A stretch of 42,169 bases of DNA from Bacillus sp. RO2 (GCF_012911845.1 NZ_JAAXCU010000044.1:1-42169), one strand, 5' to 3'. Counted from the stretch's first letter, positions 8,882 through 16,665 are shown. Notes: a model not told the origin generated them from the letters alone. Program-made: numbers and translations.

Positions 8882-10478
8882 ATTTAAACTTCATTCCTTC
8901 AAATGGCAATTCGTATTGTGTCTGTTTAAAGGTGACACCCTCTAGGTTCTTGGGTGCGATTACCGTTACACTTCCATTAGATATAGGAATGAACACAGCC
9001 TCGTCATGCACCATCGTCAAAATGTCCGCATACAGTTTCTTTCTAGCTTCCTCATCTGTAGAAATCATTACTTCTTCAATCTTTTTGTACAGTTCTTCTG
9101 ATTGAGCCATCCCCTTGGTTGTATGTAAATAGGAAGCCTCAGAAGTGAAGGCAGCTATTGTACTTTGTGGGTCATAAGCCAGTCCCCATGTTTGGTTAAA
9201 CAATAAATCATACTCTCCAGTTGAACGCCTGTTGGCAATGGATGTAGACTCTTCTCCCACTATATCCAGTTGAATGCCAATATCCTTTACAAGTGCTTGA
9301 ATATATTCTGCCTGACGCTTTTGAGAAGACGAATTACTGTCATAGTAAAGTGCCATTTGTAACTTTTGTCCATCTTTTACGCGTGTTCCGTCATTTTCTG
9401 CTTTCCACCCGGCATCTTCTAACAGTTCCTTCGCCTTTTCCACATCGTATTCACGCTTGTCTAATGGGACATCTGCGTAATTTACGTTAGATGAAAATAA
9501 CGTATCTGCCACTGATTCTGTTCCATTCAATAGATCTTTTACAATCGTTTCTCTATCAATAGCGTGCCAAATAGCTTCTCTGACAGCTTTCTCATGAACA
9601 GGATTATCCTCTCTGCTGCTGTTGGCCACAATCATTTTCGTATTCATTGGCTCACTTCTGATGATTTCATAATCATTGGATGCCACCAACTGTTCCATTG
9701 TTTCCACGTCTAAGCTGTCTGCACCACGGTCATCTGTAAATGCAAAGTTCACTTCACCCTTTTGCAAGGCTAAAAAAGTAGTCTCATCTGCCGGGAGCAC
9801 CTTTGAGGTAATCTTCTTAATGGTTGGTGCCCCATTCCAATACGCATTGTTTGCTTCAAATGTCGCATATTCATCTGTTTTATGTTCTTTTAAAATGTAC
9901 GGTCCAGTTCCGTTATAGCCATTCACTCCGTCTTTTGTTCCCCCGTTTTTGAAATCATTTGGGGACAAGAACACAAATGGCCTTGTCATGGACAACTCGA
10001 CCAATGTTGGGTAATACGTATCAGTTAATACCAACTCCACCACATACTCATCTACCACATTCACTTCTTTAATTTTGGTAGAAAGCTTAATCCAAGCATG
10101 CTTTTCTGCATTAGCTTGAACTGCATCCATATTTTTCTTCACCGCTTCGGCATTAAACTGTTCCCCATCATGAAAAGTGACATCTTCTCTTAAATGGAAA
10201 GTATACACTTTGCCGTCCTCTGAGATCTCCCAAGATTCAGCCAGTAGCGGCTTTATACCTTCTTTGGTGTTTTCAACTAATGACTCATACACCATCCCCT
10301 GAGCTGACATCGACCCTGTATAAAGATGTGGGTTCATGTCATTGATATCTTTAGATGAAGCATAAATCAGTTCATCTGTTTGTTTTGCTTTGGTACTTGA
10401 AGAACTGTCATCAGAGCAACCACTTACAACCAACAGAATAGTAAGTACCAAAATTAATAACCTTGCATTCTTTAACAT
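8880..10478 (-). CDS. cntA: Metallophore-binding lipoprotein
   Basis: A 532-aa extracellular solute-binding protein of family 5, the same length as staphylococcal CntA. It has a lipoprotein signal peptide with lipobox VSGC (Cys21). The mature domain shows the family landmarks: LAESWEISEDGKVYTFHLRE, FHDGEQFNAE and GTGPYILKEH. Arginines at ~166 (MTRP) and 417-418 (NRRS) and the FNQTWG segment are candidate ligand contacts by analogy (inference). The ATG is preceded by AAGGAAG. It is the first gene of the operon, under a strong promoter with two Zur-like sites. A generic peptide or nickel binding protein is the alternative, but the six-gene order with cntE argues for metal-opine uptake. Confidence 0.85.
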   Translation of the reverse strand: MLKNARLLILVLTILLVVSGCSDDSSSSTKAKQTDELIYASSKDINDMNPHLYTGSMSAQGMVYESLVENTKEGIKPLLAESWEISEDGKVYTFHLREDVTFHDGEQFNAEAVKKNMDAVQANAEKHAWIKLSTKIKEVNVVDEYVVELVLTDTYYPTLVELSMTRPFVFLSPNDFKNGGTKDGVNGYNGTGPYILKEHKTDEYATFEANNAYWNGAPTIKKITSKVLPADETTFLALQKGEVNFAFTDDRGADSLDVETMEQLVASNDYEIIRSEPMNTKMIVANSSREDNPVHEKAVREAIWHAIDRETIVKDLLNGTESVADTLFSSNVNYADVPLDKREYDVEKAKELLEDAGWKAENDGTRVKDGQKLQMALYYDSNSSSQKRQAEYIQALVKDIGIQLDIVGEESTSIANRRSTGEYDLLFNQTWGLAYDPQSTIAAFTSEASYLHTTKGMAQSEELYKKIEEVMISTDEEARKKLYADILTMVHDEAVFIPISNGSVTVIAPKNLEGVTFKQTQYELPFEGMKFK

Positions 10479-10501
10479 TATGTATCTTCCTTTCTTTTAT
10501 A

Positions 10502-10516
10502 ACGTAACGATTACGA
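10502..10516 (-). promoter_or_regulatory. Zur-like operator, proximal
   Basis: ACGTAACGATTACGA matches the 7-1-7 Zur consensus (TCGTAATnATTACGA) except at two positions. It lies in the cntA leader ~24 bp before the start codon. Its centre is 33 bp from the second box. Confidence 0.65.
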
Positions 10517-10534
10517 TTTTTAAAATATGGTAAA

Positions 10535-10549
10535 TCATAATCATTACGT
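10535..10549 (-). promoter_or_regulatory. Zur-like operator, distal
   Basis: TCATAATCATTACGT is a 7-1-7 dyad of Zur/Fur type starting a few bases downstream of the expected transcription start. Binding here would block initiation. The CGTAAT half-site core favours Zur over Fur. Confidence 0.65.
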
Positions 10550-10562
10550 TTTGTCTAACAGA

Positions 10563-10590
10563 ATTATAGCATGCTGTTTAATTCTGTCAA
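10563..10590 (-). promoter_or_regulatory. Sigma-A promoter of the cnt operon
   Basis: On the minus strand, perfect hexamers TTGACA and TATAAT are separated by 16 bp (GAATTAAACAGCATGC). They are followed by the two Zur-like boxes. The leader is about 80 nt. Confidence 0.8.
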
Positions 10591-10743
10591 TGGTTTAAAA
10601 ATGTGGTTGAGGCTTAATCTCATAAGATAAATATGACGTTCAAACTATGTGGACAGCGCATTATGGATAAATTCCAACTCTATGATAGATTAATAAAAGT
10701 TGTGAAAAATATACGAAAATGACTCATTGATTATAGCTTGAAC

Positions 10744-10869
10744 TTTATACCTTTTCGTCGTCACCTTCGATCCTCTTTCGGTCAGCTTCTACATTTCCCA
10801 AGTTACCTTCTACATTTCCCAAACAAGCTTCTACCTTTCCACGCCAACGTTCTACAATTTTACATAAAA
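10744..10869 (+). repeat. 21-bp unit array, copy 3 (six units)
   Basis: Six 21-bp units start at 10744, 10765, 10786, 10807, 10828 and 10849, in the same unit order as copies 1 and 2. It lies between the cnt promoter and the terminator of the XRE gene. With copy 2 it brackets the cnt operon. The apparent long plus-strand ORF through this region is not a gene. Confidence 0.85.
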
Positions 10870-10912
10870 AAGAGGTTTCTACCGCTCCGCTCAAGCGATA
10901 AAAACCCCTCTT
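10866..10912 (-). terminator. Terminator of the DUF2975/XRE operon
   Basis: On the minus strand AAGAGGGGTTT … AAACCTCTT forms a stem followed by TTTTTT. A second small stem, CGCTTGAGCGG, lies in the loop. It directly adjoins the 21-bp array. Confidence 0.75.
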
Positions 10913-10971
10913 ATCTTCTGTCACTAACTTCTCCCATTAGAAAATCCAAAAGGATATGCTCCCCAATTTAC

Positions 10972-11184
10972 CTACTCCTCCTCGGGCCTATACTCCAATA
11001 TGTCTCCCGGCTGGCAGTCGAGAGCTTTGCAGACGGCCTCGAGGGTGGAGAAACGGATGGCTTTGGCCTTGCCATTCTTGAGGATGGAGAGGTTTGCCAT
11101 GGTTATTCCGACTCTTTCAGAGAGTTCAGTGACGCTCATTTTTCTTTTTGCCAACATGACATCGATATTTATGATTATAGCCAT
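10972..11184 (-). CDS. XRE/Cro-type transcriptional regulator (YozG-like)
   Basis: A 70-aa single-domain helix-turn-helix protein (…VTELSERVGITMANLSILKNGKAKAIRFSTLEAVCKAL…CQPGDILEY), the compact form found next to DUF2975 genes such as B. subtilis yozG-yoaS. The ATG at 11184 is chosen over an upstream GTG because GAGGTG lies six bases before it. Only 10 bp separate it from the DUF2975 stop, so they form one operon. It probably autoregulates the pair. Targets are unknown. Confidence 0.85.
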   Translation of the reverse strand: MAIIINIDVMLAKRKMSVTELSERVGITMANLSILKNGKAKAIRFSTLEAVCKALDCQPGDILEYRPEEE

Positions 11185-11194
11185 TGTCTTCACC

Positions 11195-11671
11195 TCACAC
11201 TGTTAAGTCATTTTCGGATTTTATGTCGATGGCTACCTGCAAAAGCCTCTGAAGGACCGCAGCGAATACGGCAATTACGATAGAGGCAAAGATCGGAACC
11301 GCACCCATGATGATCGCGCCTGGTGCATCATCTTTATCTGCTAAAAGAAATATAAATGGCATGATGACAACATACACACAACTGATTGTAATCGCACAAA
11401 ATTTGATTTTCTTCAAAGCTTCTACCGAAAATTGCGAGAAGGCCTCGTTATTATCAATATACCCTAAAAGTTTCAGCGCCTGATACAATGCAAAATAAAA
11501 TGGGATAGTGGTCAAAAACATCCCAGTTACAATGGGGTAGATAATATACGCGTATTCAGGATTTGCCGGATCTTTTACCAACGATACCAAACCAATTATA
11601 CTTAAAATAAAAACCGGCGTCCCAATAAGAAATACCGCTATTTTCAAAAAAAGTGTAGAACCATGCTTCAT
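11195..11671 (-). CDS. DUF2975 membrane protein (YoaS-like)
   Basis: A 158-aa protein with four hydrophobic segments (about residues 8-30, 45-68, 90-112, 120-145) matching the DUF2975 pattern, including the cytoplasmic FSQFSVEALKKIKFCAI segment. The ATG at 11671 has GAGGTG six bases upstream, so the two codons above it are not used. The downstream partner is the XRE regulator. The family role is unknown; a membrane sensor or regulator pair is an inference from the conserved neighbourhood. Confidence 0.8.
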   Translation of the reverse strand: MKHGSTLFLKIAVFLIGTPVFILSIIGLVSLVKDPANPEYAYIIYPIVTGMFLTTIPFYFALYQALKLLGYIDNNEAFSQFSVEALKKIKFCAITISCVYVVIMPFIFLLADKDDAPGAIIMGAVPIFASIVIAVFAAVLQRLLQVAIDIKSENDLTV

Positions 11672-11764
11672 CAAAAGCACCTCGCTTCATTGTTATAAAT
11701 AGAATTTACCATTTTGTTTATTGTTTTTCAATAAAATTTTATTGAAGAGCAGACATTAGGCAGT

Positions 11765-11784
11765 GGAGACAGGCACCGCGACCC
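11765..11784 (+). repeat. Dispersed GGGACAGGCACC element
   Basis: GGAGACAGGCACCGCGACCC. It lies between the DUF2975 start and the acetyltransferase terminator, pointing away from DUF2975. Confidence 0.8.
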
Positions 11785-11794
11785 ATTTCCGCAC

Positions 11795-11825
11795 AAAAAA
11801 AAGACAAGCACTTTACTCGCTTGCC
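11795..11825 (-). terminator. Terminator of the 11830 acetyltransferase gene
   Basis: On the minus strand GGCAAGC … GCTTGTC is followed by nine T residues. It is a classic Rho-independent terminator just past the stop codon. Confidence 0.8.
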
Positions 11826-11829
11826 TCTC

Positions 11830-12408
11830 CTAAATGACTTGAGATTTCACTTTTGCAAACACACACGTATCCCGCAATTCCCCATTCACATCGCGCTCAC
11901 TACTTTTAAGGATTCCCTCTAAAGTATAACCCGCTCGTTCTGCCACCGCACGGCTCTTCACGTTGTTAGAATCGCAGCGGATCTCCACACGATTAGCCCC
12001 AAGCTGTTCAAATGCAAACTGGCTGATTCCTTCCACCGCTTCCGTAATGTAGCCCTTGCCACTGTGCCTGGAATCAATCCAATAACCGATCTCAAACTTT
12101 GGTATGGACCAGTCGATCCGATGCAACCCTGACGATGCCACGAATTCACCGGTTTCTTTTAAGAAAACCATGAGCCTTAGATCCTTTCGTTGTAAAAACT
12201 GAGCATGACTTTCCCTTATATTCGCTTCCACATCCTCCACTTTCTGGTCATGTTGCGCGAAAATCATCCACGGCTTCAGCTCAGGTAGAGAATGAATGAT
12301 CGCGTCATGTACCGCTGAACCGTCTCCCGGCAAAGGCATTCTAACTAAGAGTCTTTCTGTAGTGAATTCATATGGGAAGTCTTTCAAGATTGGTTTTGTG
12401 TTGGTCAT
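11830..12408 (-). CDS. GNAT acetyltransferase, RimJ/RimL type
   Basis: A 192-aa N-acetyltransferase. The start TTERLLVRMPLPGDG is the RimL-type N-terminus. The acetyl-CoA site is read at FEIGYWIDSRHSGKGYITEA, and the C-terminal NVKSRAVAERAGYTLEGIL is the conserved helix-strand end of the fold. Such proteins acetylate ribosomal-protein or other N-terminal amines; the actual substrate is unknown. GGAGGG precedes the ATG closely. It lies 14 bp after the next upstream gene in the same direction, so it is probably co-transcribed with it. Confidence 0.85.
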   Translation of the reverse strand: MTNTKPILKDFPYEFTTERLLVRMPLPGDGSAVHDAIIHSLPELKPWMIFAQHDQKVEDVEANIRESHAQFLQRKDLRLMVFLKETGEFVASSGLHRIDWSIPKFEIGYWIDSRHSGKGYITEAVEGISQFAFEQLGANRVEIRCDSNNVKSRAVAERAGYTLEGILKSSERDVNGELRDTCVFAKVKSQVI

Positions 12409-12422
12409 ATGTATTCTCCCTC

Positions 12423-13151
12423 CTACTGTTTATGCACATAATTAAATAAAATAAAGACCATTACTAATACCTCTTCTAATTTTGCATAATCATCATCGAC
12501 TAATTCAAAGTGGTATTTCGACCGTAACACTTCAGAACGTTTTCCTTTTGCAATCACATGGCCATCTATCAGCACGTCTGTTGCAGACCCGATTCCAAAA
12601 GATTGATAGTAAATCACTTTATCGTCTATTTCTACAGTTAATGCTTCTTTAAGCTTTGCAGCATTCTTCATGGAAAATTCTGTTTTCACTTTTCCAACCG
12701 GCTCGCCATCTCGCTTGATCATCCAACTGGTGTTATTTTTGAATAAACTGCTTTGCTTCTCCACAAATTCGACTTTCCCCGCTTCATCCAACTCAAAGGA
12801 AAGATTCATATACCCATTACCGTCCCCTTCCACCACTTCGTTGACCCAATGCTGCCAACGATGTTGGTAGAAGCGGCGGTACACCGCAACTTTCTCCTTT
12901 CCTTTATAAAGCTGTTTCACGCCAGTCGAATACCGTTCACCCATGTGCGTATTCCAGGTTTCATCCGTATTTGAAGGTATATAGTTCACATCTCTGCGTA
13001 CCATCCATTTATGTACAAACCAAAGCACGAAAGCTCCAATTGGAAACAAAAATAGAATAAATATCTGATCCAATTCAAACTCGCCCATAATGAAAAAACG
13101 GAAGGTCATACCTATTGTTCCGATGATAAAGAGGAACAGTAATTTTCCCAT
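12423..13151 (-). CDS. Membrane-anchored protein with tubby-C-like domain
   Basis: A 242-aa protein. Two membrane segments (about 2-20 and 29-48) are followed by a ~190-residue soluble beta-rich part with no cysteine motif. The C-terminal third (…ALTVEIDDKVIYYQSFGIGSATDVLIDGHVIAKGKR…) resembles the tubby C-terminal-like domain found in Bacillus membrane proteins. That assignment is tentative. The start ATG has AAGGAG close upstream. It is transcribed with the acetyltransferase at 11830. Confidence 0.6.
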   Translation of the reverse strand: MGKLLFLFIIGTIGMTFRFFIMGEFELDQIFILFLFPIGAFVLWFVHKWMVRRDVNYIPSNTDETWNTHMGERYSTGVKQLYKGKEKVAVYRRFYQHRWQHWVNEVVEGDGNGYMNLSFELDEAGKVEFVEKQSSLFKNNTSWMIKRDGEPVGKVKTEFSMKNAAKLKEALTVEIDDKVIYYQSFGIGSATDVLIDGHVIAKGKRSEVLRSKYHFELVDDDYAKLEEVLVMVFILFNYVHKQ

Positions 13152-13179
13152 TATTGGTCTCCTTTCTTTTTTAGGTTAA

Positions 13180-13199
13180 GGAGACAGGGACAATCGCCC
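13180..13199 (+). repeat. Dispersed GGGACAGGCACC element, degenerate
   Basis: GGAGACAGGGACAATCGCCC, about 28 bp upstream of the 13151 start codon and pointing away from that gene. It is the least conserved copy together with the one at 31988. Confidence 0.6.
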
Positions 13200-13240
13200 A
13201 TTAATAAGACTATTTTTTATGCGTTCTCCTACCAATATCC

Positions 13241-13528
13241 TTAGAAAATTGTAGAGATTATCAACTTCTTATTTTTTATTAGGGCAGCCAAACTGTCACC
13301 GTTTATTTTAGTAGATTCTAATAAAGCGTGATTGCCTCCTGTACTATATTCAGATAACTGTGTGTGTCCCCGCCACAATGCTCTTCCTTTTTTAGCATTA
13401 TCGATGAAATACAGCTGTTCCTTATATGTAAACTCGATTTCCCTACCTTGCTCTAAATAATATATAAAATGCTCATAGCTAATGATTTTCCCAGCTGGAA
13501 TATCGGCAAATCCATCGTGGTTATCCAT
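13241..13528 (-). CDS. Unknown 95-aa protein
   Basis: A small soluble protein (MDNHDGFADIPAGKIISYEHF … LYFIDNAKKGRALWRG) rich in charged and aromatic residues, with no signal or membrane segment. AGGTG lies seven bases before the ATG, and the 24-bp gap to the upstream lipoprotein-like gene suggests an operon. I do not recognise a family. The size and neighbourhood would fit an immunity-type or accessory protein, but nothing proves it. Confidence 0.55.
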   Translation of the reverse strand: MDNHDGFADIPAGKIISYEHFIYYLEQGREIEFTYKEQLYFIDNAKKGRALWRGHTQLSEYSTGGNHALLESTKINGDSLAALIKNKKLIISTIF

Positions 13529-13552
13529 TAATTACACCTACCTTGACCTCCA

Positions 13553-13930
13553 TCACTCTTCCCAATCTTGAGGCACCTTCACCATCACATATTTCCCTGT
13601 CCACATTTTGGTGGTAACAATCAGCTTCTCGTCCCCTTTTTCAAAAAAGTACCCACTGCCGTCTTGGGTCACAAACACCCATCCTTGGTCACCTATCATT
13701 TCTTTAAGGGTTTCCCTGTATTCTCCTTGATCTGCTCGTGTTATAAACCAATCATGCTCATCCTCGTTTGCAATTTTTACGATGGGATCTGAAGCTTTAT
13801 TGATAGATTGCAAGACTTCCTTTTTACTGACAGATTCTATAGGCAGGGTCGGTAAATAAAATTTCCTGCTGTATGCGTACGTTCCTAGGATGACTGCTAT
13901 AAGGCTAATGATGGTGAGTCGTTTTATCAT
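13553..13930 (-). CDS. Membrane-anchored extracytoplasmic protein, unknown
   Basis: A 125-aa protein with an N-terminal signal anchor (MIKRLTIISLIAVILGTYAYS) and a polar ~100-residue domain outside. GAGGAGG lies six bases before the ATG at 13930, so the five upstream codons are discarded. No lipobox is present. It follows the DUF4275 gene by 29 bp in the same direction. Confidence 0.6.
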   Translation of the reverse strand: MIKRLTIISLIAVILGTYAYSRKFYLPTLPIESVSKKEVLQSINKASDPIVKIANEDEHDWFITRADQGEYRETLKEMIGDQGWVFVTQDGSGYFFEKGDEKLIVTTKMWTGKYVMVKVPQDWEE

Positions 13931-13959
13931 AGGTATCCTCCTCATGCTTGAAGCAATGA

Positions 13960-14382
13960 TTAAGAATCAATAAAATATGGACCGCACTCTCCTTCGTGCG
14001 TCATGATGAATGTCCACTTTTTGTCCCAATCCATGACATATATATCACCATAGAACATATGAAAAGGATCATAAGGTAGATCCTTGACATCTAAACCACG
14101 CCCGCTTTCTACTAAATAAACTGTATCCACGTACTGATAAAATATCAAACACTTATCCTTTTGTTTTGCATGAAAAAGCCTAACAGCTTCCTCTTTAGTA
14201 GAGCACGGTACCGCTTTCCAACTGCATAAATGCCATAAGAAACTTTCTAGGTAAATAGCATTCTTTTCTTCTTTAGACAAATGGCCGGCGAAACTATTTT
14301 CCCAAGATTTGCGGATATATTCTCCCCATTTATGAACCTCTAATACCCTTAATTCTTTCCTAAAGCCTGTTCTAACTCCCAT
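13960..14382 (-). CDS. DUF4275 family protein
   Basis: About 140 aa. Conserved features of this Bacillus family are visible: W near the start (VHKWGEYIRKSWENSFA), LSKEEKNAIYLESFLWHLCSW, and the C-terminal DIYVMDWDKKWTFIMTHE…GPYF. The ATG at 14382 lies inside the final codons of the upstream GNAT gene (11-bp overlap), which suggests translational coupling. The function of the family is unknown. Confidence 0.7.
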   Translation of the reverse strand: MGVRTGFRKELRVLEVHKWGEYIRKSWENSFAGHLSKEEKNAIYLESFLWHLCSWKAVPCSTKEEAVRLFHAKQKDKCLIFYQYVDTVYLVESGRGLDVKDLPYDPFHMFYGDIYVMDWDKKWTFIMTHEGECGPYFIDS

Positions 14383-15199
14383 ACTTATAGTAATCCTGCG
14401 AATGATAACTCCTAAATCCACAAGATTCATAGAGTTTCAGCGCATGGGCATTCCTCGCTTCTACTTCCAAAAAGACAGGCAGTCCTTTTTCCGTCTTCAT
14501 TTTCACCACTTTAGATAAAGCTTTCCGTCCAATTCCTTTGCCTTGTAGCTCTGGAAATACAGCAAACCCATAGATCCACGCTTCTCCGTTTGTTTCGGAT
14601 ACACGGATTTTCCCTGCAGTTCGACCTTCCGCTTCAATGATGAACATGTCCTCGCTATTGAGTTCTTTCATTCGTTGATTAAAGCTCACCGCTTCTTGTT
14701 CTGTAAAACCAAAGCAGGCTACTTCCAGTTGGATTTCCGCATCAAAATCCTCTTGGGAAGTAGATGGTCTAATGTTTACAGCTAGATCATCTATTAATTC
14801 CCCAGTTTCCCATTTCATTTGGTACTCAGCCACTTCGAATGAACAAGGGATACTTTTTAGAAACTCCTTCGCACTTTGAGAGGAGTTAGGCGCATTTAGC
14901 AAAACAGTCGATATCTCTAGCTTTTTCACCTCTGTCATTGCTTCAGTAAACATTTTTTTAAAAATTCCTTTTCTACGATAATCAGGATGAACCATTCCAG
15001 TCATCTCTATTTTACTTCCAAACCCGTAACAGCCAAGAAAGCCGATAAGGCGCCCATTTTCATAATGAAAGAAGTCTTCTGTGCTGTTTTTGTCGCGGGT
15101 TTCCAGCATATCTTCATTTAGTTTCAGCTCGAACCCGCCTTCTTTTTCACAAAGGGATTGGAGTTCTTTGATTTCTTGTAGTTGTTCGTTAGTTAGCAT
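14372..15199 (-). CDS. Tandem-GNAT acetyltransferase
   Basis: A 275-aa protein with two GNAT folds. The N-terminal one (about 40-135) has MTGMVHPDYRRKGIFKKMF; the C-terminal one (about 140-270) has IYGFAVFPELQGKGIGRKAL and the ending ARNAHALKLYESCGFRS. Two-domain GNATs of this size resemble the mycothiol-synthase/YkwB-like group, where usually only one half binds acetyl-CoA productively. Here both retain R/Q-x-x-G-x-G/A-like loops. The substrate is unknown. It is followed by the overlapping DUF4275 gene. Confidence 0.82.
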   Translation of the reverse strand: MLTNEQLQEIKELQSLCEKEGGFELKLNEDMLETRDKNSTEDFFHYENGRLIGFLGCYGFGSKIEMTGMVHPDYRRKGIFKKMFTEAMTEVKKLEISTVLLNAPNSSQSAKEFLKSIPCSFEVAEYQMKWETGELIDDLAVNIRPSTSQEDFDAEIQLEVACFGFTEQEAVSFNQRMKELNSEDMFIIEAEGRTAGKIRVSETNGEAWIYGFAVFPELQGKGIGRKALSKVVKMKTEKGLPVFLEVEARNAHALKLYESCGFRSYHSQDYYKYGS

Positions 15200-15227
15200 G
15201 GTTTACACCTCTATTAGATAAAATTTT

Positions 15228-15761
15228 TTACTCCATGAATTCCTTCGGATAAACAACCGTCCCTTGTACATATTGAAGAGTACCTTCTTTTAGTTCAAGT
15301 GCCATGAAAGAGTCTGATGGCACAGGGAAAGATGCAGAAATGTCCCATAGACCAGCACTTTTGAAACCGAATTTAGGATAGTAATCTTTATGTCCCAGAA
15401 CAATGATGGAGGTGTACCCAAGTTCACTTGCTCTTTGAAGAGCTTCACGAATGAGGGTACTCCCAACTCCCTTCCTTTGATACTCTGGGGTAACTGAAAC
15501 AGGAGCTAGAGCAAGAGAGGCATTCTCTTCACTCTGATTAACTATTTTTATCCTTGTCAGCAGAATATGGCCTACTATCTCCTTCTTTTCATCTATCGCA
15601 ACTAAAGAAAGCTCGGGTATAAATGCATCCGATCTTCTTAGTCGCTGTACAAGAAAGTGTTCCTTTTGATCGCTATATTCTGCTTGTTCAAAAGCACGTT
15701 TCACTACATGTTCTGTGATTACATAATCTTCTTGCCTTTCTTGCCTGATAACTATATCCAT
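15228..15761 (-). CDS. GNAT acetyltransferase, YhbS-like
   Basis: A 177-aa acetyltransferase. Acetyl-CoA loop VTPEYQRKGVGSTLI (about 93-107), then ALQRASELGYTSIIVLGHKDYYPKFGFKSA, the pattern of the YhbS group. Its start ATG abuts the stop of the DUF402 gene (TAGATG), and it ends 28 bp before the tandem-GNAT gene, so three or more genes here are one transcriptional unit. The substrate is not predictable. Confidence 0.85.
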   Translation of the reverse strand: MDIVIRQERQEDYVITEHVVKRAFEQAEYSDQKEHFLVQRLRRSDAFIPELSLVAIDEKKEIVGHILLTRIKIVNQSEENASLALAPVSVTPEYQRKGVGSTLIREALQRASELGYTSIIVLGHKDYYPKFGFKSAGLWDISASFPVPSDSFMALELKEGTLQYVQGTVVYPKEFME

Positions 15762-16298
15762 CTAATCCTCCAATAAAATATTCAAGTGGGATTTTGTCAG
15801 CCCCATTAACTGAAAGTCATTATTTTCAATCTGTTGATTAATTTTGTTTGCTTCTGCCCATGCCAGCTGGTATTGGGCCTGATTAATCGTACCTTTGGTG
15901 TATGCTTCCTCCAGCTCATCTGCATCTTTTTGGATTACTTCTCCTGATGAAAGAACAATAATGTCTAAAAACAGGTCATCCGTGTAAGGAAGGTTGTTTT
16001 CTATTCCATTCTCATTCGTGATATCGATATACCATTGAACGACCTCGCCACTCGCATCAAACATGGTCGTTAAGGAGTAATGTTCATTGCTTGGAAAGTG
16101 CTGAAGCCACATATATCCATCATCGACAATGCAGATACTCTTTTCTTCATAGTTTACAATTAAAGGCTCGGTAACTTTATGTATATGAAGCAAGGTAACA
16201 TACCCTCTAAAGGCTTCTGTATCTAAAAATTTCTGTGAGTACTGCCGTTTCAAAATCCGTTTCCATTCAGAGCGGTCTCCGTATCGTCGTTTCAGCAT
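15762..16298 (-). CDS. DUF402 (FomD/Ntdp-like) protein
   Basis: A 178-aa DUF402 protein; family members characterised elsewhere hydrolyse nucleotide phosphates or conjugates (FomD, Ntdp). Visible landmarks: VDDGYMWLQHFP, WYIDITNENGIE…PYTDDLFLDIIV, then an acidic helix DADELEEAY. AGGAGG lies six bases before the ATG at 16298. The longer frame to 16346 would run into a dispersed repeat and is rejected. It is the first gene of the DUF402-GNAT-GNAT-DUF4275 run. The substrate is unknown. Confidence 0.78.
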   Translation of the reverse strand: MLKRRYGDRSEWKRILKRQYSQKFLDTEAFRGYVTLLHIHKVTEPLIVNYEEKSICIVDDGYMWLQHFPSNEHYSLTTMFDASGEVVQWYIDITNENGIENNLPYTDDLFLDIIVLSSGEVIQKDADELEEAYTKGTINQAQYQLAWAEANKINQQIENNDFQLMGLTKSHLNILLED

Positions 16299-16321
16299 CG
16301 GTATCCTCCTAGCGGGTTTTA

Positions 16322-16340
16322 GGGACAGGCACAGCGACCC
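16322..16340 (+). repeat. Dispersed GGGACAGGCACC element
   Basis: GGGACAGGCACAGCGACCC, 24 bp upstream of the DUF402 start and pointing away from it. With the copy at 16457 it forms an inverted pair ~117 bp apart. No gene lies between them. Confidence 0.85.
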
Positions 16341-16456
16341 ATCCATAATTTAATTCCAAGTAAATCGGAAGCAGAATTTGGTAAGCTTTTCGTAAATGGG
16401 GTGATAGCGAAGCGCGCCCCGCTAAAAAATGAGAAGTTATTCTTCCCACACATTCC

Positions 16457-16475
16457 GGGTCAACGGACCTGTCCC
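16457..16475 (-). repeat. Dispersed GGGACAGGCACC element
   Basis: Minus-strand GGGACAGGTCCGTTGACCC, upstream of the secreted nuclease gene. It is inverted relative to the 16322 copy. The rest of the 16299-16665 gap is GC-rich then A+T-rich and holds nothing else I can name. Confidence 0.8.
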
Positions 16476-16665
16476 CTCGGCGCTTCTCCTCGCTTCGTGG
16501 TTCATAGGGAGCAGGAGAACAGTACCTTTTCTTAACATTTACAATATTTTAACTTATATGGACACTTTTTTATATTATTATTATTTCTGTTAGATACATA
16601 GTCTATTAGATTCTCGTCCATCCACGAGTATTTAATATAAAAATTTTATAGTAGGAGGCATTTCT

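Noticed and set aside
4147-10869. 21-bp arrays as att sites of a mobile element carrying cnt
   Set aside because: The flanking copies are direct repeats, but no integrase or transposase is present and a third copy lies outside; mobility stays unproven.
10738-11283. 181-aa plus-strand ORF across the 21-bp array and XRE gene
   Set aside because: It is antisense to two well-supported genes, crosses a terminator and lacks a ribosome site.
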